A model generated the notes under the pieces. That model made no database searches, was not told the origin of the DNA, and saw only the letters and a program-made list of their open reading frames with translations. A program made the translations under genes and the position numbers. A stretch of DNA of 64,000 nt from Sphaerobacteraceae bacterium (GTDB lineage Bacteria; Chloroflexota; Chloroflexia; Thermomicrobiales; Thermomicrobiaceae), in the NCBI GenBank assembly GCA_007695115.1, contig REEK01000107.1:1-64000 (forward strand), read 5' to 3'. Positions 8,979 to 18,333 of this stretch are shown here, one piece after another. Position 1 is the first letter of the stretch. The number at the start of each line of letters is the position of its first letter.

Positions 8979-10568
8979 TTGGACTCGTTACCGATTCTCA
9001 GTCTGATGACCTACAGCCCGCTGGTGGGTGCGCTTATCATCCTTTTCTGGGTGAATGCACCGGCCAATGCGGTTCGCTGGATCGCGCTCATTGCAGCGTC
9101 GGTCTCGCTGGTGTTCTCGCTCATCATGCTGGCGATGTTCGACCGCAGCGATAGCGGGATGCAACTGCAAGAGACGTTCCGGTGGTTGCCGGATGTCGGT
9201 ATCGAGTATTACCTCGGTGTAGACGGCATCAGTGTTCCGCTGGTCATCCTGACGACGATGTTGGTGGTGATCGCCATCCTCGCGTCATGGGACGCCATTC
9301 AGCACCGTGTGCGTGAGTACATGATCGTGATGCTGTTGCTGGCAACCGGTATGATCGGCGTCTTCGTCAGTCTCAACCTCTTCCTCTTCTACATCTTCTG
9401 GGAGGTTGTGCTGATCCCGATGGCGCTGATGATCGGTATCTGGGGAAGCGCCAATCGGATCTACGCCGCGGTGAAGTTCTTCCTGTACACGCTAGCCGGC
9501 AGTCTCCTGATGCTCGTGGCGATTGTTGCCACCTATCAGAGCTACTTCGAGCAGACCGGGGAACGCACACTCAGCGTTCTGCAGCTGTCGCAGGGTGACT
9601 ACGGCACGAACTTCCAGATGTGGGTCTTCCTGGCGTTCTTCTTTGCCTTTGCGATCAAGATTCCGCTCTGGCCGTTCCACACCTGGTTGCCGGACGCTCA
9701 CGTCGAGGCTCCCACCGCAGGTTCGGTGCTGCTAGCCGGCGTGCTGCTCAAGATGGGCGGCTATGGCCTGATGCGGTTCAACCTGCCGATGTTCCCGGAT
9801 GCCGCCGAGGCGTTCGCCCCGTTGATCATCGTGCTTTCGGTGATCGCCATCATCTACGGCGCGCTCGTGGCACTGGTGCAGACCGATCTCAAGAAATTGA
9901 TCGCCTACTCATCGGTGAGCCATATGGGCTTCGTCACGCTCGGTATCTTCGCCTTCAACGCGCAGGGAATGTACGGCGCGATGATCGTGATGATCTCGCA
10001 CGGTCTGGTGACCGGCGCACTCTTCCTTCTGGTCGGCGTTGTCTACCATCGGGCACATACCCGGGCGATCGAGAAGTTCGGCGGTCTTGCCACGAATATG
10101 CCGATCTACGCCTCATTCTTTGGTCTGTTCATGTTCGCGTCGCTCGGATTGCCGGGACTCAGCGGGTTCGTTGGAGAATTCCTGGCGATCCTGGCCGCAT
10201 TCCGTGAGTACCCGATTGCCGGCATCATATCGATGGCGGTGGTGGTGTTGTCTGCCTGGTACATGATGTGGATGTTCCAGCGAGTGGTCTGGCAGCGCGC
10301 CCCGGGCGAGCCACCGGATCATGATGATCCCGAGCTCAAGCTCGCGGGTAGCGAAGCGCCACCGAAGGTCGCAGGTGGTTCCGGGGATCATCATCATGAA
10401 GATGTCGATCCGCGCACACTGTCTGATGTCAACGCTAAAGAGATCCTGACGCTGGTACCGCTGGCGCTTCTCACGATCTGGATTGGCGTGCATCCAGGGC
10501 CGTTCATGGAGTTGATGCAGCCCGCCCTGGAAGCATTGCTCGAGCCGTTCGGCGGTTCGGGATTCTGA
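8979..10568 (+). CDS. nuoM: NADH-quinone oxidoreductase subunit M
   Basis: Second antiporter-like proton-pumping subunit, 529 aa. It has the conserved GVDGISVPL segment, FWEVVLIPMALMIGIWG and the WPFHTWLPDAHVEAPT motif. The start codon is TTG at 8979, supported by AAAGGGAG eight bases upstream. A loop near residues 440-480 is unusually rich in His, Asp and Glu, with two short His clusters, before the last helix. Confidence 0.96.
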   Translation: MDSLPILSLMTYSPLVGALIILFWVNAPANAVRWIALIAASVSLVFSLIMLAMFDRSDSGMQLQETFRWLPDVGIEYYLGVDGISVPLVILTTMLVVIAILASWDAIQHRVREYMIVMLLLATGMIGVFVSLNLFLFYIFWEVVLIPMALMIGIWGSANRIYAAVKFFLYTLAGSLLMLVAIVATYQSYFEQTGERTLSVLQLSQGDYGTNFQMWVFLAFFFAFAIKIPLWPFHTWLPDAHVEAPTAGSVLLAGVLLKMGGYGLMRFNLPMFPDAAEAFAPLIIVLSVIAIIYGALVALVQTDLKKLIAYSSVSHMGFVTLGIFAFNAQGMYGAMIVMISHGLVTGALFLLVGVVYHRAHTRAIEKFGGLATNMPIYASFFGLFMFASLGLPGLSGFVGEFLAILAAFREYPIAGIISMAVVVLSAWYMMWMFQRVVWQRAPGEPPDHDDPELKLAGSEAPPKVAGGSGDHHHEDVDPRTLSDVNAKEILTLVPLALLTIWIGVHPGPFMELMQPALEALLEPFGGSGF

Positions 10569-10636
10569 TAATGATGTCACGTCCGAATTTGCTCGATGTC
10601 GGGCAAATGACTTCGGCAGGGACGAAGGAGTAACGA

Positions 10637-12127
10637 GTGCCACTGGAACTTGTGCATCCGGATTGGGGATTGATCGTTCCCCAGCTGATCATAGTTGGAA
10701 CGATCATCGCAATCCTCACCGCAGACCTGATCCTTCCACGCGATAAGCAGGGGGCCGTCTCCTGGATCGCGATGGTTGGTCTGGTGGCGTCCCTGGCATC
10801 GCTTCTGACCATCGACTGGACTGCCGGCGACACGACATTCAACGAGATGTTCCGGGCTGATTCGTTCAGTCTGTTCATCAACATCGTGGTGCTGGCTGCC
10901 GGTGTTCTGGCGGTGATGATCTCGTCATCCTATGTCCAGTCGCTCGAAGAGCGCGGCACGATGCCGATGCCGGAATACCTTGTTCTAGTTATGTTCTCGA
11001 TTCTCGGGGCGATGATCGTTGGTGCATCGGGTGACTTGCTGATTCTGTTCATCGGTATCGAGATGGGATCGCTGGCGACATACGTCCTGACCGGCTTCGC
11101 TCGTCGCCGCATGACATCGCTCGAAGGTGCCCTCAAGTACTTCCTGCTCGGTTCGTTCTCTAGCGCGATCCTCGTCTTCGGTATGGCCTGGATCTATGGC
11201 ACCACCGGGACGACCTCCATTCCGGAGATTTCCCAGCAGGTCGGCACGATCATGAGCGGGGAGCAGTTCCCGGAACCGGCCCTGTTGCTGGCGTTGCTGC
11301 TGGTAGCTATTGGTCTGGCGTTCAAGATCGCAGCTGTGCCGTTCCACATGTGGACACCAGACGCCTACCAGGGCGCGCCGACTCCGGTCAGTGCCTACAT
11401 GTCGGTGGTTCCCAAGGTGGCTGGATTCGCGGCACTGGTCCGGGTCCTTGCTGAAGGTCTTGGCCCGCTGAGCGACACATGGCTGCTGTTGATCGCGATT
11501 CTGGCGATCATCACAATGTTCTACGGAAACGTCGTTGCGATCTCGCAGCGTGACGTCAAGCGTATGCTGGCGTACTCCTCGATCGGACATACCGGCTACA
11601 TTCTGGTCGGTCTGGCCGCCTACAGTAACGATGTACCGATCGACATGAGCATCGGAAGTGTGCTCTTCTACCTGTTTGCCTATACCTTCATGAATATCGG
11701 TGCGTTTGCGGTTGTCACCTGGTTGCAGCATCGCGGGCAGGGTGTCGACCTCGACTCGTTCAACGGTCTGGGAGTTCGCAGCCCACTGACGGCGCTGGCA
11801 ATGACCGTATTCATGTTCTCGTTGATGGGCGTCCCGCCGTTGATCGGCTTCTATGCCAAATATTATGTGATTCTGGCAGCCATCGAGGCGGAGATGATCT
11901 GGCTGGCCGTGGCAGTGGTGCTCGCCAGTGCGGTCTCCGCGTTCTTCTACCTGCGAGTCGTAGTGGCAATGTACTTCAATAACCCTGAGGGCGAGTGGCG
12001 ACCACAGGCAACTCCGCTGCTTGGTCTGGGATTGCTGATCATGGCCGTTGGCACCGTCGCACTCGGCTTCTTCTCCGGTCCAGTGCTCGATCTGGCGATG
12101 AACTGGGTGGACGCTTTCGAGGTCTAG
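10637..12127 (+). CDS. nuoN: NADH-quinone oxidoreductase subunit N
   Basis: Third antiporter-like subunit, 496 aa with about 14 hydrophobic segments. Family signatures include [30 protein letters not shown] and [11 protein letters not shown]. The start is GTG at 10637, with AAGGAG six bases upstream. It ends the operon; no T-rich hairpin is seen before pdxH 48 bases later, so some read-through is possible. Confidence 0.97.
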   Translation: MPLELVHPDWGLIVPQLIIVGTIIAILTADLILPRDKQGAVSWIAMVGLVASLASLLTIDWTAGDTTFNEMFRADSFSLFINIVVLAAGVLAVMISSSYVQSLEERGTMPMPEYLVLVMFSILGAMIVGASGDLLILFIGIEMGSLATYVLTGFARRRMTSLEGALKYFLLGSFSSAILVFGMAWIYGTTGTTSIPEISQQVGTIMSGEQFPEPALLLALLLVAIGLAFKIAAVPFHMWTPDAYQGAPTPVSAYMSVVPKVAGFAALVRVLAEGLGPLSDTWLLLIAILAIITMFYGNVVAISQRDVKRMLAYSSIGHTGYILVGLAAYSNDVPIDMSIGSVLFYLFAYTFMNIGAFAVVTWLQHRGQGVDLDSFNGLGVRSPLTALAMTVFMFSLMGVPPLIGFYAKYYVILAAIEAEMIWLAVAVVLASAVSAFFYLRVVVAMYFNNPEGEWRPQATPLLGLGLLIMAVGTVALGFFSGPVLDLAMNWVDAFEV

Positions 12128-12174
12128 ATTCCGAGCCTGGTCGCAACCTTACATCTGCATACTGACCTGAATGG

Positions 12175-12825
12175 ATGATTGCCATGGATACTCGTCGAGA
12201 CGATTCCAATCAGACGCAAGACCGTCATCTCGATATCGGCGAACTCGATCCTGATCCATTCGTTGAGTTTCAGACGTGGTTCAGCGGCGCCCGTGAGGCC
12301 GGAATTCCTGACGCCAACGCGATGATCCTTGCTACGGCGACGGCAGACGGGGTGCCATCGGCACGAACGGTACTGCTGAAAGGGACCGATGAGACCGGTC
12401 TGGTCTTCTTCACAAACTATGAAAGTCACAAAGGTCGGGAACTGTCCGAGAACCCGCGAGCTGCGGTCGTCTTCTACTGGCAGCCACTGGGACAGCAGGT
12501 GCGCGTTGCCGGGACAGTCGAACGTGTCTCTCAGGAGGAGTCGTTCGCCTATTTCAGCTCCCGTCACCGAGGAAGCCGGCTCGGGGCCTGGGCTTCACGG
12601 CAGAGCGAACCGCTGGAGACTCGCCAGGAGCTGCTCTCCCGTGTTGAAGAGATAGATCAGCGTTATCCTGGGGATGACGTACCGTTGCCACCTCACTGGG
12701 GCGGATTCCGGATTCTGCCGCAGATGTTCGAGTTCTGGGAAAGCCGCGAAAGCCGGCTGCACGACCGATTCCGCTACACCCGGCAGGCAGACGGTAGCTG
12801 GACGATTCAGCGTCTGCAACCCTGA
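12175..12825 (+). CDS. pdxH: Pyridoxamine/pyridoxine 5'-phosphate oxidase
   Basis: FMN enzyme that oxidises pyridoxine or pyridoxamine phosphate to pyridoxal phosphate (PLP). The 216-residue length fits. Visible family motifs are the ARTVLLKG FMN/substrate segment, FFTNYESHKGRELSENP, and the C-terminal WGGFRILPQMFEFW with RLHDRF close to the end. An internal ATG at 12184 is an alternative start. Its product would serve PLP enzymes such as the aminotransferase at 15574-16758. Confidence 0.95.
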   Translation: MIAMDTRRDDSNQTQDRHLDIGELDPDPFVEFQTWFSGAREAGIPDANAMILATATADGVPSARTVLLKGTDETGLVFFTNYESHKGRELSENPRAAVVFYWQPLGQQVRVAGTVERVSQEESFAYFSSRHRGSRLGAWASRQSEPLETRQELLSRVEEIDQRYPGDDVPLPPHWGGFRILPQMFEFWESRESRLHDRFRYTRQADGSWTIQRLQP

Positions 12826-12931
12826 AATAAGCCTCACTCCCACCACTTGTTACACAGGATAGAATCGAGTTGGAAACGCAGAGTTGCCAGCCTGATTTTC
12901 TGCCATGCCGGAAATGTTCGAGGGAGAATCC

Positions 12932-13288
12932 ATGCCAAATCTGACGATCGCCTTCGGGATCATGCTGATACTTACCGGTATTATCGCCTGGGTTGGAACC
13001 GGCCAGGAGAGCTTGACGTCGCTATTGCCGACAATTGCCGGGATTCCGATCGCGATAGCCGGAATGATCGCCGTCAATCCAGCTCGCCGGCGGATCGGCC
13101 TCTATGTTGCGGCAGGACTGGTTGCGATTCTGGCGCTCGGAACATTGCGCGGTGTTGGCATTCTGCTGGGTGGCGATGCGAGTACCGCATCGATCATCAA
13201 CACGGCGCTCTTTGTCCTGTCCGTCGGATACCTCGTCGTGTTCGTCTATCGCCTGAAGCTGAGCAACACCGATCGTGATCTCGCCTGA
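12932..13288 (+). CDS. Small integral membrane protein, unknown function
   Basis: 118-residue protein of which nearly all is hydrophobic, with about four predicted membrane segments and a short charged C-terminus. I recognise no family. The start at 12932 is chosen because AGGGAGA lies five bases before it; an in-frame ATG at 12905 lacks such a site. It lies between pdxH and a secreted glycosidase on the same strand. Confidence 0.7.
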   Translation: MPNLTIAFGIMLILTGIIAWVGTGQESLTSLLPTIAGIPIAIAGMIAVNPARRRIGLYVAAGLVAILALGTLRGVGILLGGDASTASIINTALFVLSVGYLVVFVYRLKLSNTDRDLA

Positions 13289-13336
13289 ACTTGGAGTGGG
13301 CATCGCGATGCCCGAGCGCCGGTTGGGGAATTCATA

Positions 13337-15046
13337 ATGAAGTCGTTTCGCCGCTTTCGCTTTCTCGTTACGTCACTGGTTCTGTTTGCGTTGCTCGTCC
13401 CTGCGTCCGTGGCGGTGGCTGAGGATGACGACGACGCGGTCAACAACCCGAATGTTTATGGAATCGCCGCACATGCCTGGTGGCTCGATCCTGAAGTCTA
13501 TGGCGATCAGCTCTTCCCAGCGCTCGATGATCTCGACGTAACATCGGTTCGGATAGGGATCGACTGGAAGCGCTTTGAACCTGAGCCGGGCGAGTTCGAT
13601 TGGGCAATGTATGATCGCGTCTTCAGTGAACTGGCTCGCCGGAACATCGAGATCATCGCGAACTTCAACACCATCCCGTACTGGGCATCGGTTGACCAGG
13701 AAGGCTGCGCGATCGAGGAGCGTGAGATCTACGATTGTGAGCTAGACTCGGAGTTGTATCCGGAGTTCGAGAACGCAATCGAACAGGCCGTCACGCGATA
13801 TGCGTGGATCGACAAATGGGAGTTCTGGAATGAGCCCGAGATGTGGACTCATTTTCGAGAACTGACGTATCTCGAGTATCTGCGAACGTTCTATGATTTG
13901 GCTAAGGAGATCAATCCAGAGATCGATGTCGCTGCCAGCACGCTCGCTGGACCCGATTACATCGGGTGGCTCTATAGTGTGAGTCATGACTGGTACGGCG
14001 AGGGCAATGCACCGTGGGATGTGGTCGCCTATCACCCATATGGAGAGCATTTTGCGGACGCTGCGGCACGCGACGACGTCGATGCACTCAATTACACAGG
14101 CATACGTGAACTGCGAGATCTGATGATCGAGTATGGGGATGAGCCCAGGCTCTGGATTACCGAGTATGGCTGGTTTGGTGATCATGAGGCATCTGGCGTA
14201 GCACTGACCCAGGCGCTCGACTGGTTGAAGCGCCAGCCCTATATCGAGCACGCCCATCTCCACATGTTGCATGACTGGCATGAAGGGCCAGATCATGAGG
14301 ATCGCGGCCTGATGGCAATGGTTCCCGACGAGCACGGGAACGAGGTTCTGGACGAGAACACGCAATTCACTCCAAAAAAGCCGTTCTACAACACGTTCCG
14401 CGACTACCCGAGGGACGGAACGAGGCCATTTCCCGAGCGCGAAGGTGTTCGTTACTTCTCAGCAACTGGCCACACAGCGTCTGGTCGCTTCCTGGACTAC
14501 TGGGAGCGCAGAGGCGACTACCGGACGATCGGCCTGCCGCTGACCCGGCCCTACCCGAAGGAGCAGGCGGACGGTTCATGGCTCCTGGTGCAGGATTTCG
14601 AGCGCGTTCGTATGGAATACCACCCGGACCTGCAGGGGACCGAGTGGGAAGTCCTGGGGACGCTGATCGGACGTGACATAACTGCTGGCCGTGAAGACGA
14701 AGAGCCGTTCCGCGCGCTGGACGAGTGCGAAGCAGACGCGAGCCGAGACTGCTTCAGCGAGACTGGACATTCGCTGGCCTATGGATTCCGGGATTTCTGG
14801 ATCGAGCACGGTGGACTGGCCCGGTTCGGGTTCCCGATCTCCGAGGAATTCTCAGAGATGAACCCGGACACTGGCCAGATGCACACGGTGCAGTATTTCG
14901 AGCGTGCCCGGTTCGAGTATCACCCGGATCTGGCAGGGACGCCCTTCGAAGTTCAGCTTGGTCTGCTGATCCGGGACGACATCGAGGCGCAGGGGTGGAT
15001 TCCGCCGGATTCTCCGCGGAACCCGACCTGGCGGCTGTTCGAGTAG
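13337..15046 (+). CDS. Secreted clan GH-A-like glycosidase with paired C-terminal repeats
   Basis: 569-residue exported protein. A signal peptide (residues 1-28, basic start, hydrophobic core, cut near AVAED) leads into a TIM-barrel glycosidase domain. Glu166 in FWNEPEMW is the likely acid/base and Glu276 in WITEYGW the likely nucleophile, the arrangement of GH39/GH5-like enzymes. Residues about 370-445 and 462-560 are two copies of one module, each with a (S/T)GH...F..(Y/F)W start, a G(L/F)P motif and a FER(V/A)R(M/F)EYHPDL core. The module resembles LGFP-type cell-wall repeats, which would hold the enzyme at the surface. The substrate cannot be told from sequence alone. Confidence 0.8.
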   Translation: MKSFRRFRFLVTSLVLFALLVPASVAVAEDDDDAVNNPNVYGIAAHAWWLDPEVYGDQLFPALDDLDVTSVRIGIDWKRFEPEPGEFDWAMYDRVFSELARRNIEIIANFNTIPYWASVDQEGCAIEEREIYDCELDSELYPEFENAIEQAVTRYAWIDKWEFWNEPEMWTHFRELTYLEYLRTFYDLAKEINPEIDVAASTLAGPDYIGWLYSVSHDWYGEGNAPWDVVAYHPYGEHFADAAARDDVDALNYTGIRELRDLMIEYGDEPRLWITEYGWFGDHEASGVALTQALDWLKRQPYIEHAHLHMLHDWHEGPDHEDRGLMAMVPDEHGNEVLDENTQFTPKKPFYNTFRDYPRDGTRPFPEREGVRYFSATGHTASGRFLDYWERRGDYRTIGLPLTRPYPKEQADGSWLLVQDFERVRMEYHPDLQGTEWEVLGTLIGRDITAGREDEEPFRALDECEADASRDCFSETGHSLAYGFRDFWIEHGGLARFGFPISEEFSEMNPDTGQMHTVQYFERARFEYHPDLAGTPFEVQLGLLIRDDIEAQGWIPPDSPRNPTWRLFE

Positions 15047-15065
15047 GCTACTGCGGAAGGAAACT

Positions 15066-15314
15066 GTGCTCGGGACCGAGAGCCAACGCGCTATCCTGTG
15101 GTCTCTGTACCTCTGGATTCTGGGCGGAGCGATGATTCTGGCCGCTTCACCTATAAGCGAGTCATGGCTCGAACTGGGAATCATGACAATCACTGGAATT
15201 GTCGTGTTCAGTCTGGGGATATACACGTTTCGGGAGCGCCGATTTCACCCAGTGGCCCAGACAGTGGTAGTCACTGTGCTTGGAATTTTCTCGCTGTTGC
15301 TGTTTCTGGTCTAG
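15066..15314 (+). CDS. Small membrane protein, unknown function
   Basis: 82-residue protein with three predicted membrane segments and a short basic loop (FRERRF) before the last. It starts with GTG, with GGAAGG a few bases upstream, only 19 bases after the glycosidase stop, so it is probably co-transcribed with it. No family recognised. Confidence 0.55.
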   Translation: MLGTESQRAILWSLYLWILGGAMILAASPISESWLELGIMTITGIVVFSLGIYTFRERRFHPVAQTVVVTVLGIFSLLLFLV

Positions 15315-15352
15315 AGCAGGTTTCATATTTACTGTCGGTAGCTGGGCAGCGG

Positions 15353-15470
15353 AGCCTGCACTGAGCTTGCCGAACGTGTCTGCCCCGGATCCACTGATGT
15401 GTTCGCTGGGTATTCGGTCGCTGTTCAGGGCCACACGGAGAGCCTGCCCTGAGCGAAGCCGAACGGGTGG
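15353..15470 (+). repeat. Two direct copies of a short dispersed motif
   Basis: Near-identical 27-30 base motifs at 15353-15380 and 15441-15470 share AGCCTGC-CTGAGC-CCGAACG-GT with small differences. The core CTGAGCTTG-CGAA also occurs at 53104-53118. They occupy the gap between two convergent genes, suggesting remnants of a dispersed palindromic element. No gene is seen here. Confidence 0.55.
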
Positions 15471-15573
15471 CCGACTTCCGGTCGTCAACTCAAATGAGAA
15501 CCGCTCTGAGGCGCGACCCTCCCCCGAATTCGGGAGAGGATCGAGAGAAGCCGGAATCACGCGACGGGGCTCG

Positions 15574-16758
15574 TTACAGTATCCGTTTCAGGGCCGCTCC
15601 CAATCGGGCGATGCCTTCTTCGTATTGATGCATTGGCAGGGTGGTGAACCCGAGGCGGAACGACGGACTGATGCGCCCATCGACGTAGAAGATCTGACCG
15701 GGCAGATAGATTGCCCCATCCTTCGCGATATCGAAGAGGATCTTGTAGCTGTCCGCTCCATCGGGCAGCGTCACCCAGACGAAGAATCCACCGCCTGGAG
15801 ACGTCCACGTTGTGCCCTCCGGCATGTGTTGCTCCAGCGAGGCGTTCAGGAGCTTCATGCGTTCGGCGTAATCGGCACGTGCCTTCATCAGGTGGCCATC
15901 CAGCCAGCCGTGACTGGTGGCTTCCACAACCATGCGCTGCACGATGCGGTCGCTGGAAATATCCGATGCCTCTTTGGCGTCGATCAGACGCTGGAGAATC
16001 GCCTCTGGAGCGCACATCCAGCCCATCCGGATCGCCGGGACGATCGTCTTGGAGAACGTGCCCAGGTAGATGACGTCCTCACTGTCAGCACGCATTGGCG
16101 GGGAACCGTGCTCGCCGAACCAGAGCTCACCGTATGGGTCGTCTTCCACGAACGGCACGTTGTATCGATCGGCAATCTCAAGTAGTTCCTGACGTCGACC
16201 AGGAGCGATCGTCACACCGGTCGGGTTGTGGTTTGTCGGGATGGAGTAAATGAACTTCGGCCGGTGGGCAGCCTTGAGCGCCGTCTCCAGTGACTCCGGG
16301 ATCATCCCGTCGAGATCCATCTCGATCGACTGGTACTGCGCCTGATACATGTCGAAGACCTGCAATGCCCCGAAATAGGTCGGTGCTTCAACGAGGACCG
16401 TATCGCCGGGATCGAGCAGCAAACGGCTTAGCAGGTCCAGTCCCTGCTGGGCACCATTTGTTACCAGAATCTGGTCGGCAGATACATCGACGTTGCGCTG
16501 CTTCATTCGTTCCGAGATGCGTTCGCGCAATGGGGCGTAGCCCTCAGTATCGCCGTAGTACATCGTCTCGTTGGTGACATCCCAGGCACGGTAATTGGCC
16601 TCCCGCAGATGGTCGATGGGAAGGAATTCGGGTGAGGGGGTGCCGCCAGCGAAGAAAATAGGGTCGGGATGCACGAAGAGTTCGTCCAGAGGAAGGTTGA
16701 ACGAGCCGTGAATCGATTTCGTGCGCTCTGCCGTTTTCTCGTGCCAGCGAATCCCCAC
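15574..16758 (-). CDS. PLP-dependent aminotransferase, class I/II (LysN/AraT-like)
   Basis: 394-residue fold-type I aminotransferase. The PLP lysine is in FSKTIVPAIRMGW, the pattern of the 2-aminoadipate/aromatic aminotransferase group and of MocR C-terminal domains; there is no N-terminal GntR domain here. Other motifs are YGDTEGYAPLRE near residue 70 and NPTGVTI, the cofactor-ring loop. The amino donor cannot be told from sequence. It is the last gene of a minus-strand set with alaX and the DUF1801 gene. Confidence 0.88.
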   Translation of the reverse strand: MGIRWHEKTAERTKSIHGSFNLPLDELFVHPDPIFFAGGTPSPEFLPIDHLREANYRAWDVTNETMYYGDTEGYAPLRERISERMKQRNVDVSADQILVTNGAQQGLDLLSRLLLDPGDTVLVEAPTYFGALQVFDMYQAQYQSIEMDLDGMIPESLETALKAAHRPKFIYSIPTNHNPTGVTIAPGRRQELLEIADRYNVPFVEDDPYGELWFGEHGSPPMRADSEDVIYLGTFSKTIVPAIRMGWMCAPEAILQRLIDAKEASDISSDRIVQRMVVEATSHGWLDGHLMKARADYAERMKLLNASLEQHMPEGTTWTSPGGGFFVWVTLPDGADSYKILFDIAKDGAIYLPGQIFYVDGRISPSFRLGFTTLPMHQYEEGIARLGAALKRIL

Positions 16759-16836
16759 AATGGGTTCCTTTCCGTGTCTGTGACAACCACCAGATCAGCC
16801 GTTCGATCATTATTGATCGGCTTCGGGTGATGCACT

Positions 16837-17559
16837 TCAGAGATCGACAATCTCGATCTCCAGTCGCTTGTTTGCCTTGCCCTTGCTTCTGGTTCCGACG
16901 ATCTTCAACCCTCCAATCTCGATGGTGTTCTTCACATGCGTGCCACCATCTGCCTGAATATCGAGACCCTCGATCTCAACGACCCGGACCTCAGTGATGT
17001 GTTCCGGCAGCAAATTGATCTTGGTGCGAATCAGATCGGGTATCTGGAACGCTTCCTCCCTGGGAAGTGTTTTCCAGGAGACGGCCCGTCGTTCGCCAAT
17101 GACGTCGTTGCACCGACCTTCGATGTGCTGAATACGCTCTTCGCTCAGGTCTTCGAGTTCGAAATCCATCCGGGCGCGCTCGGGTCCCATATTGCCGCCA
17201 GTGACTTGCGCCCCGAAATCCTTCCACACCACGCCACAGAGCACATGCATCGCGGTGTGGGTGCGCATCAGCCGATAGCGAGTGTCCCAGTCGATGCTTC
17301 CCTGCACGCGGGCACCGGTCTCCGGGAACTGGCTGCCGTCAGCCAGCACGTGGACGATCTTGCCGTCGACTCGCTTCATCCCGGTCACGTTTACGTCGCC
17401 AGTTGGAGTAGTAAGCGACCCGGTGTCGACTGGCTGACCGCCGCCGCCAGGGTAGAAGGCGGTACGGTCGAGCACCACGCCGGTGTTCTCCACGATATCA
17501 GTCACAGTGGCGTCAAACGTCTTGATCTCGGGATCGTCGAGGTAGAGGAGTTTAGTCAT
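16837..17559 (-). CDS. Alanyl-tRNA editing protein, AlaX type
   Basis: 240-residue free-standing editing domain that would hydrolyse mischarged seryl- or glycyl-tRNA(Ala). It has the N-terminal FYPGGGGQP motif of the medium AlaX group, the zinc pair HTAMH, and near the C-terminus DGGTHVKNT. In alanyl-tRNA synthetase and many AlaX proteins that last motif is CGGTH, so one zinc ligand is Asp here. It starts 20 bases after the DUF1801 stop on the same strand, which supports co-transcription. Confidence 0.88.
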   Translation of the reverse strand: MTKLLYLDDPEIKTFDATVTDIVENTGVVLDRTAFYPGGGGQPVDTGSLTTPTGDVNVTGMKRVDGKIVHVLADGSQFPETGARVQGSIDWDTRYRLMRTHTAMHVLCGVVWKDFGAQVTGGNMGPERARMDFELEDLSEERIQHIEGRCNDVIGERRAVSWKTLPREEAFQIPDLIRTKINLLPEHITEVRVVEIEGLDIQADGGTHVKNTIEIGGLKIVGTRSKGKANKRLEIEIVDL

Positions 17560-17578
17560 CTCATCTCTCTCGTTTAGA

Positions 17579-18043
17579 CTACCGTTTCACTCGTTGTGCT
17601 TTCGCTTCGTTCTGATGATGGTGCAGTGCCGCGAGATAGCCATCGACCGAGAACATGCCGGCGGCCTCCCGGATCAGATCCAGCGGAACGTTCTCGAGCT
17701 TCTTGAATCGCACGCAACTCTTGCCCATATCCGGTTTGTGGCCAAGTTTCGCATATTCGGCCTGAAACCACTCAGCGAGCTCAGCATCGGCGTAGATTGC
17801 CATCATGTACAGCGAGACATAGTTCTTCTGCGACGCGAGCGAGATGTACATCGTCGGATGACCATTGTAGGTGTCTGGAAACCGTTCCAGTGGAACCACC
17901 CACGACATCATGCCGAAATCGATAATCTCCTCGAACCCGTCCTGAATGCTATCGCGTACCGCGCTCCGGATTGCGCCGACCAGTTCCCGACGAGTTGGAT
18001 CGAGGCTCGAAACATAGTCGTCCGGCGTCTGAACATCGCTCAT
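17579..18043 (-). CDS. DUF1801 (YdhG-like) protein
   Basis: 154-residue protein with the DUF1801 pattern: an N-terminal DYVSSLDPTRRELV helix, the IDFGMMSWVVP strand, MYISLASQKNYVSLYMM and a C-terminal KSCVRFKKLENVPL stretch. The biochemical role of the family is not known to me. It is first in a minus-strand group with alaX and the aminotransferase. Confidence 0.8.
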   Translation of the reverse strand: MSDVQTPDDYVSSLDPTRRELVGAIRSAVRDSIQDGFEEIIDFGMMSWVVPLERFPDTYNGHPTMYISLASQKNYVSLYMMAIYADAELAEWFQAEYAKLGHKPDMGKSCVRFKKLENVPLDLIREAAGMFSVDGYLAALHHHQNEAKAQRVKR

Positions 18044-18333
18044 TCGTGTTTTTCCGGCAACGGATAGTGACGGATCAGGCCTGCGCTATTCATCGGTTTT
18101 CCCTGCCAGATCAAGCCAAACGCAGCAATCCGCACACGGGGAACCATAAAACGGTTATGATTACTCGTTAACGATAGCTGTCGCTGCGATCGCAGCAAGG
18201 CAGTTCTCCCATTTCTATAGCTGCCCGACAACCGCGCACGGCTGCGAGTCACCGGATTGACCGCTTGATCGTTCGCCTGCCAGTCGTCGGTGTCGGTTGA
18301 TCAAGAACGCAAGTATAAGGAGGCACGCGCCAG
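18044..18333. other. Intergenic region between divergent DUF1801 and RNase J genes
   Basis: These 290 bases must contain promoters for both directions. A perfect inverted repeat GCTGCGATCGCAGC lies near 18183-18196. No convincing -35/-10 pair or small gene is seen. Confidence 0.4.

Noticed and set aside
15280-16185. 301-residue plus-strand open frame across the 15.3-15.5 kb gap
   Set aside because: It begins inside a small membrane gene, crosses non-coding repeats and then runs antisense to the aminotransferase; no domain seen.
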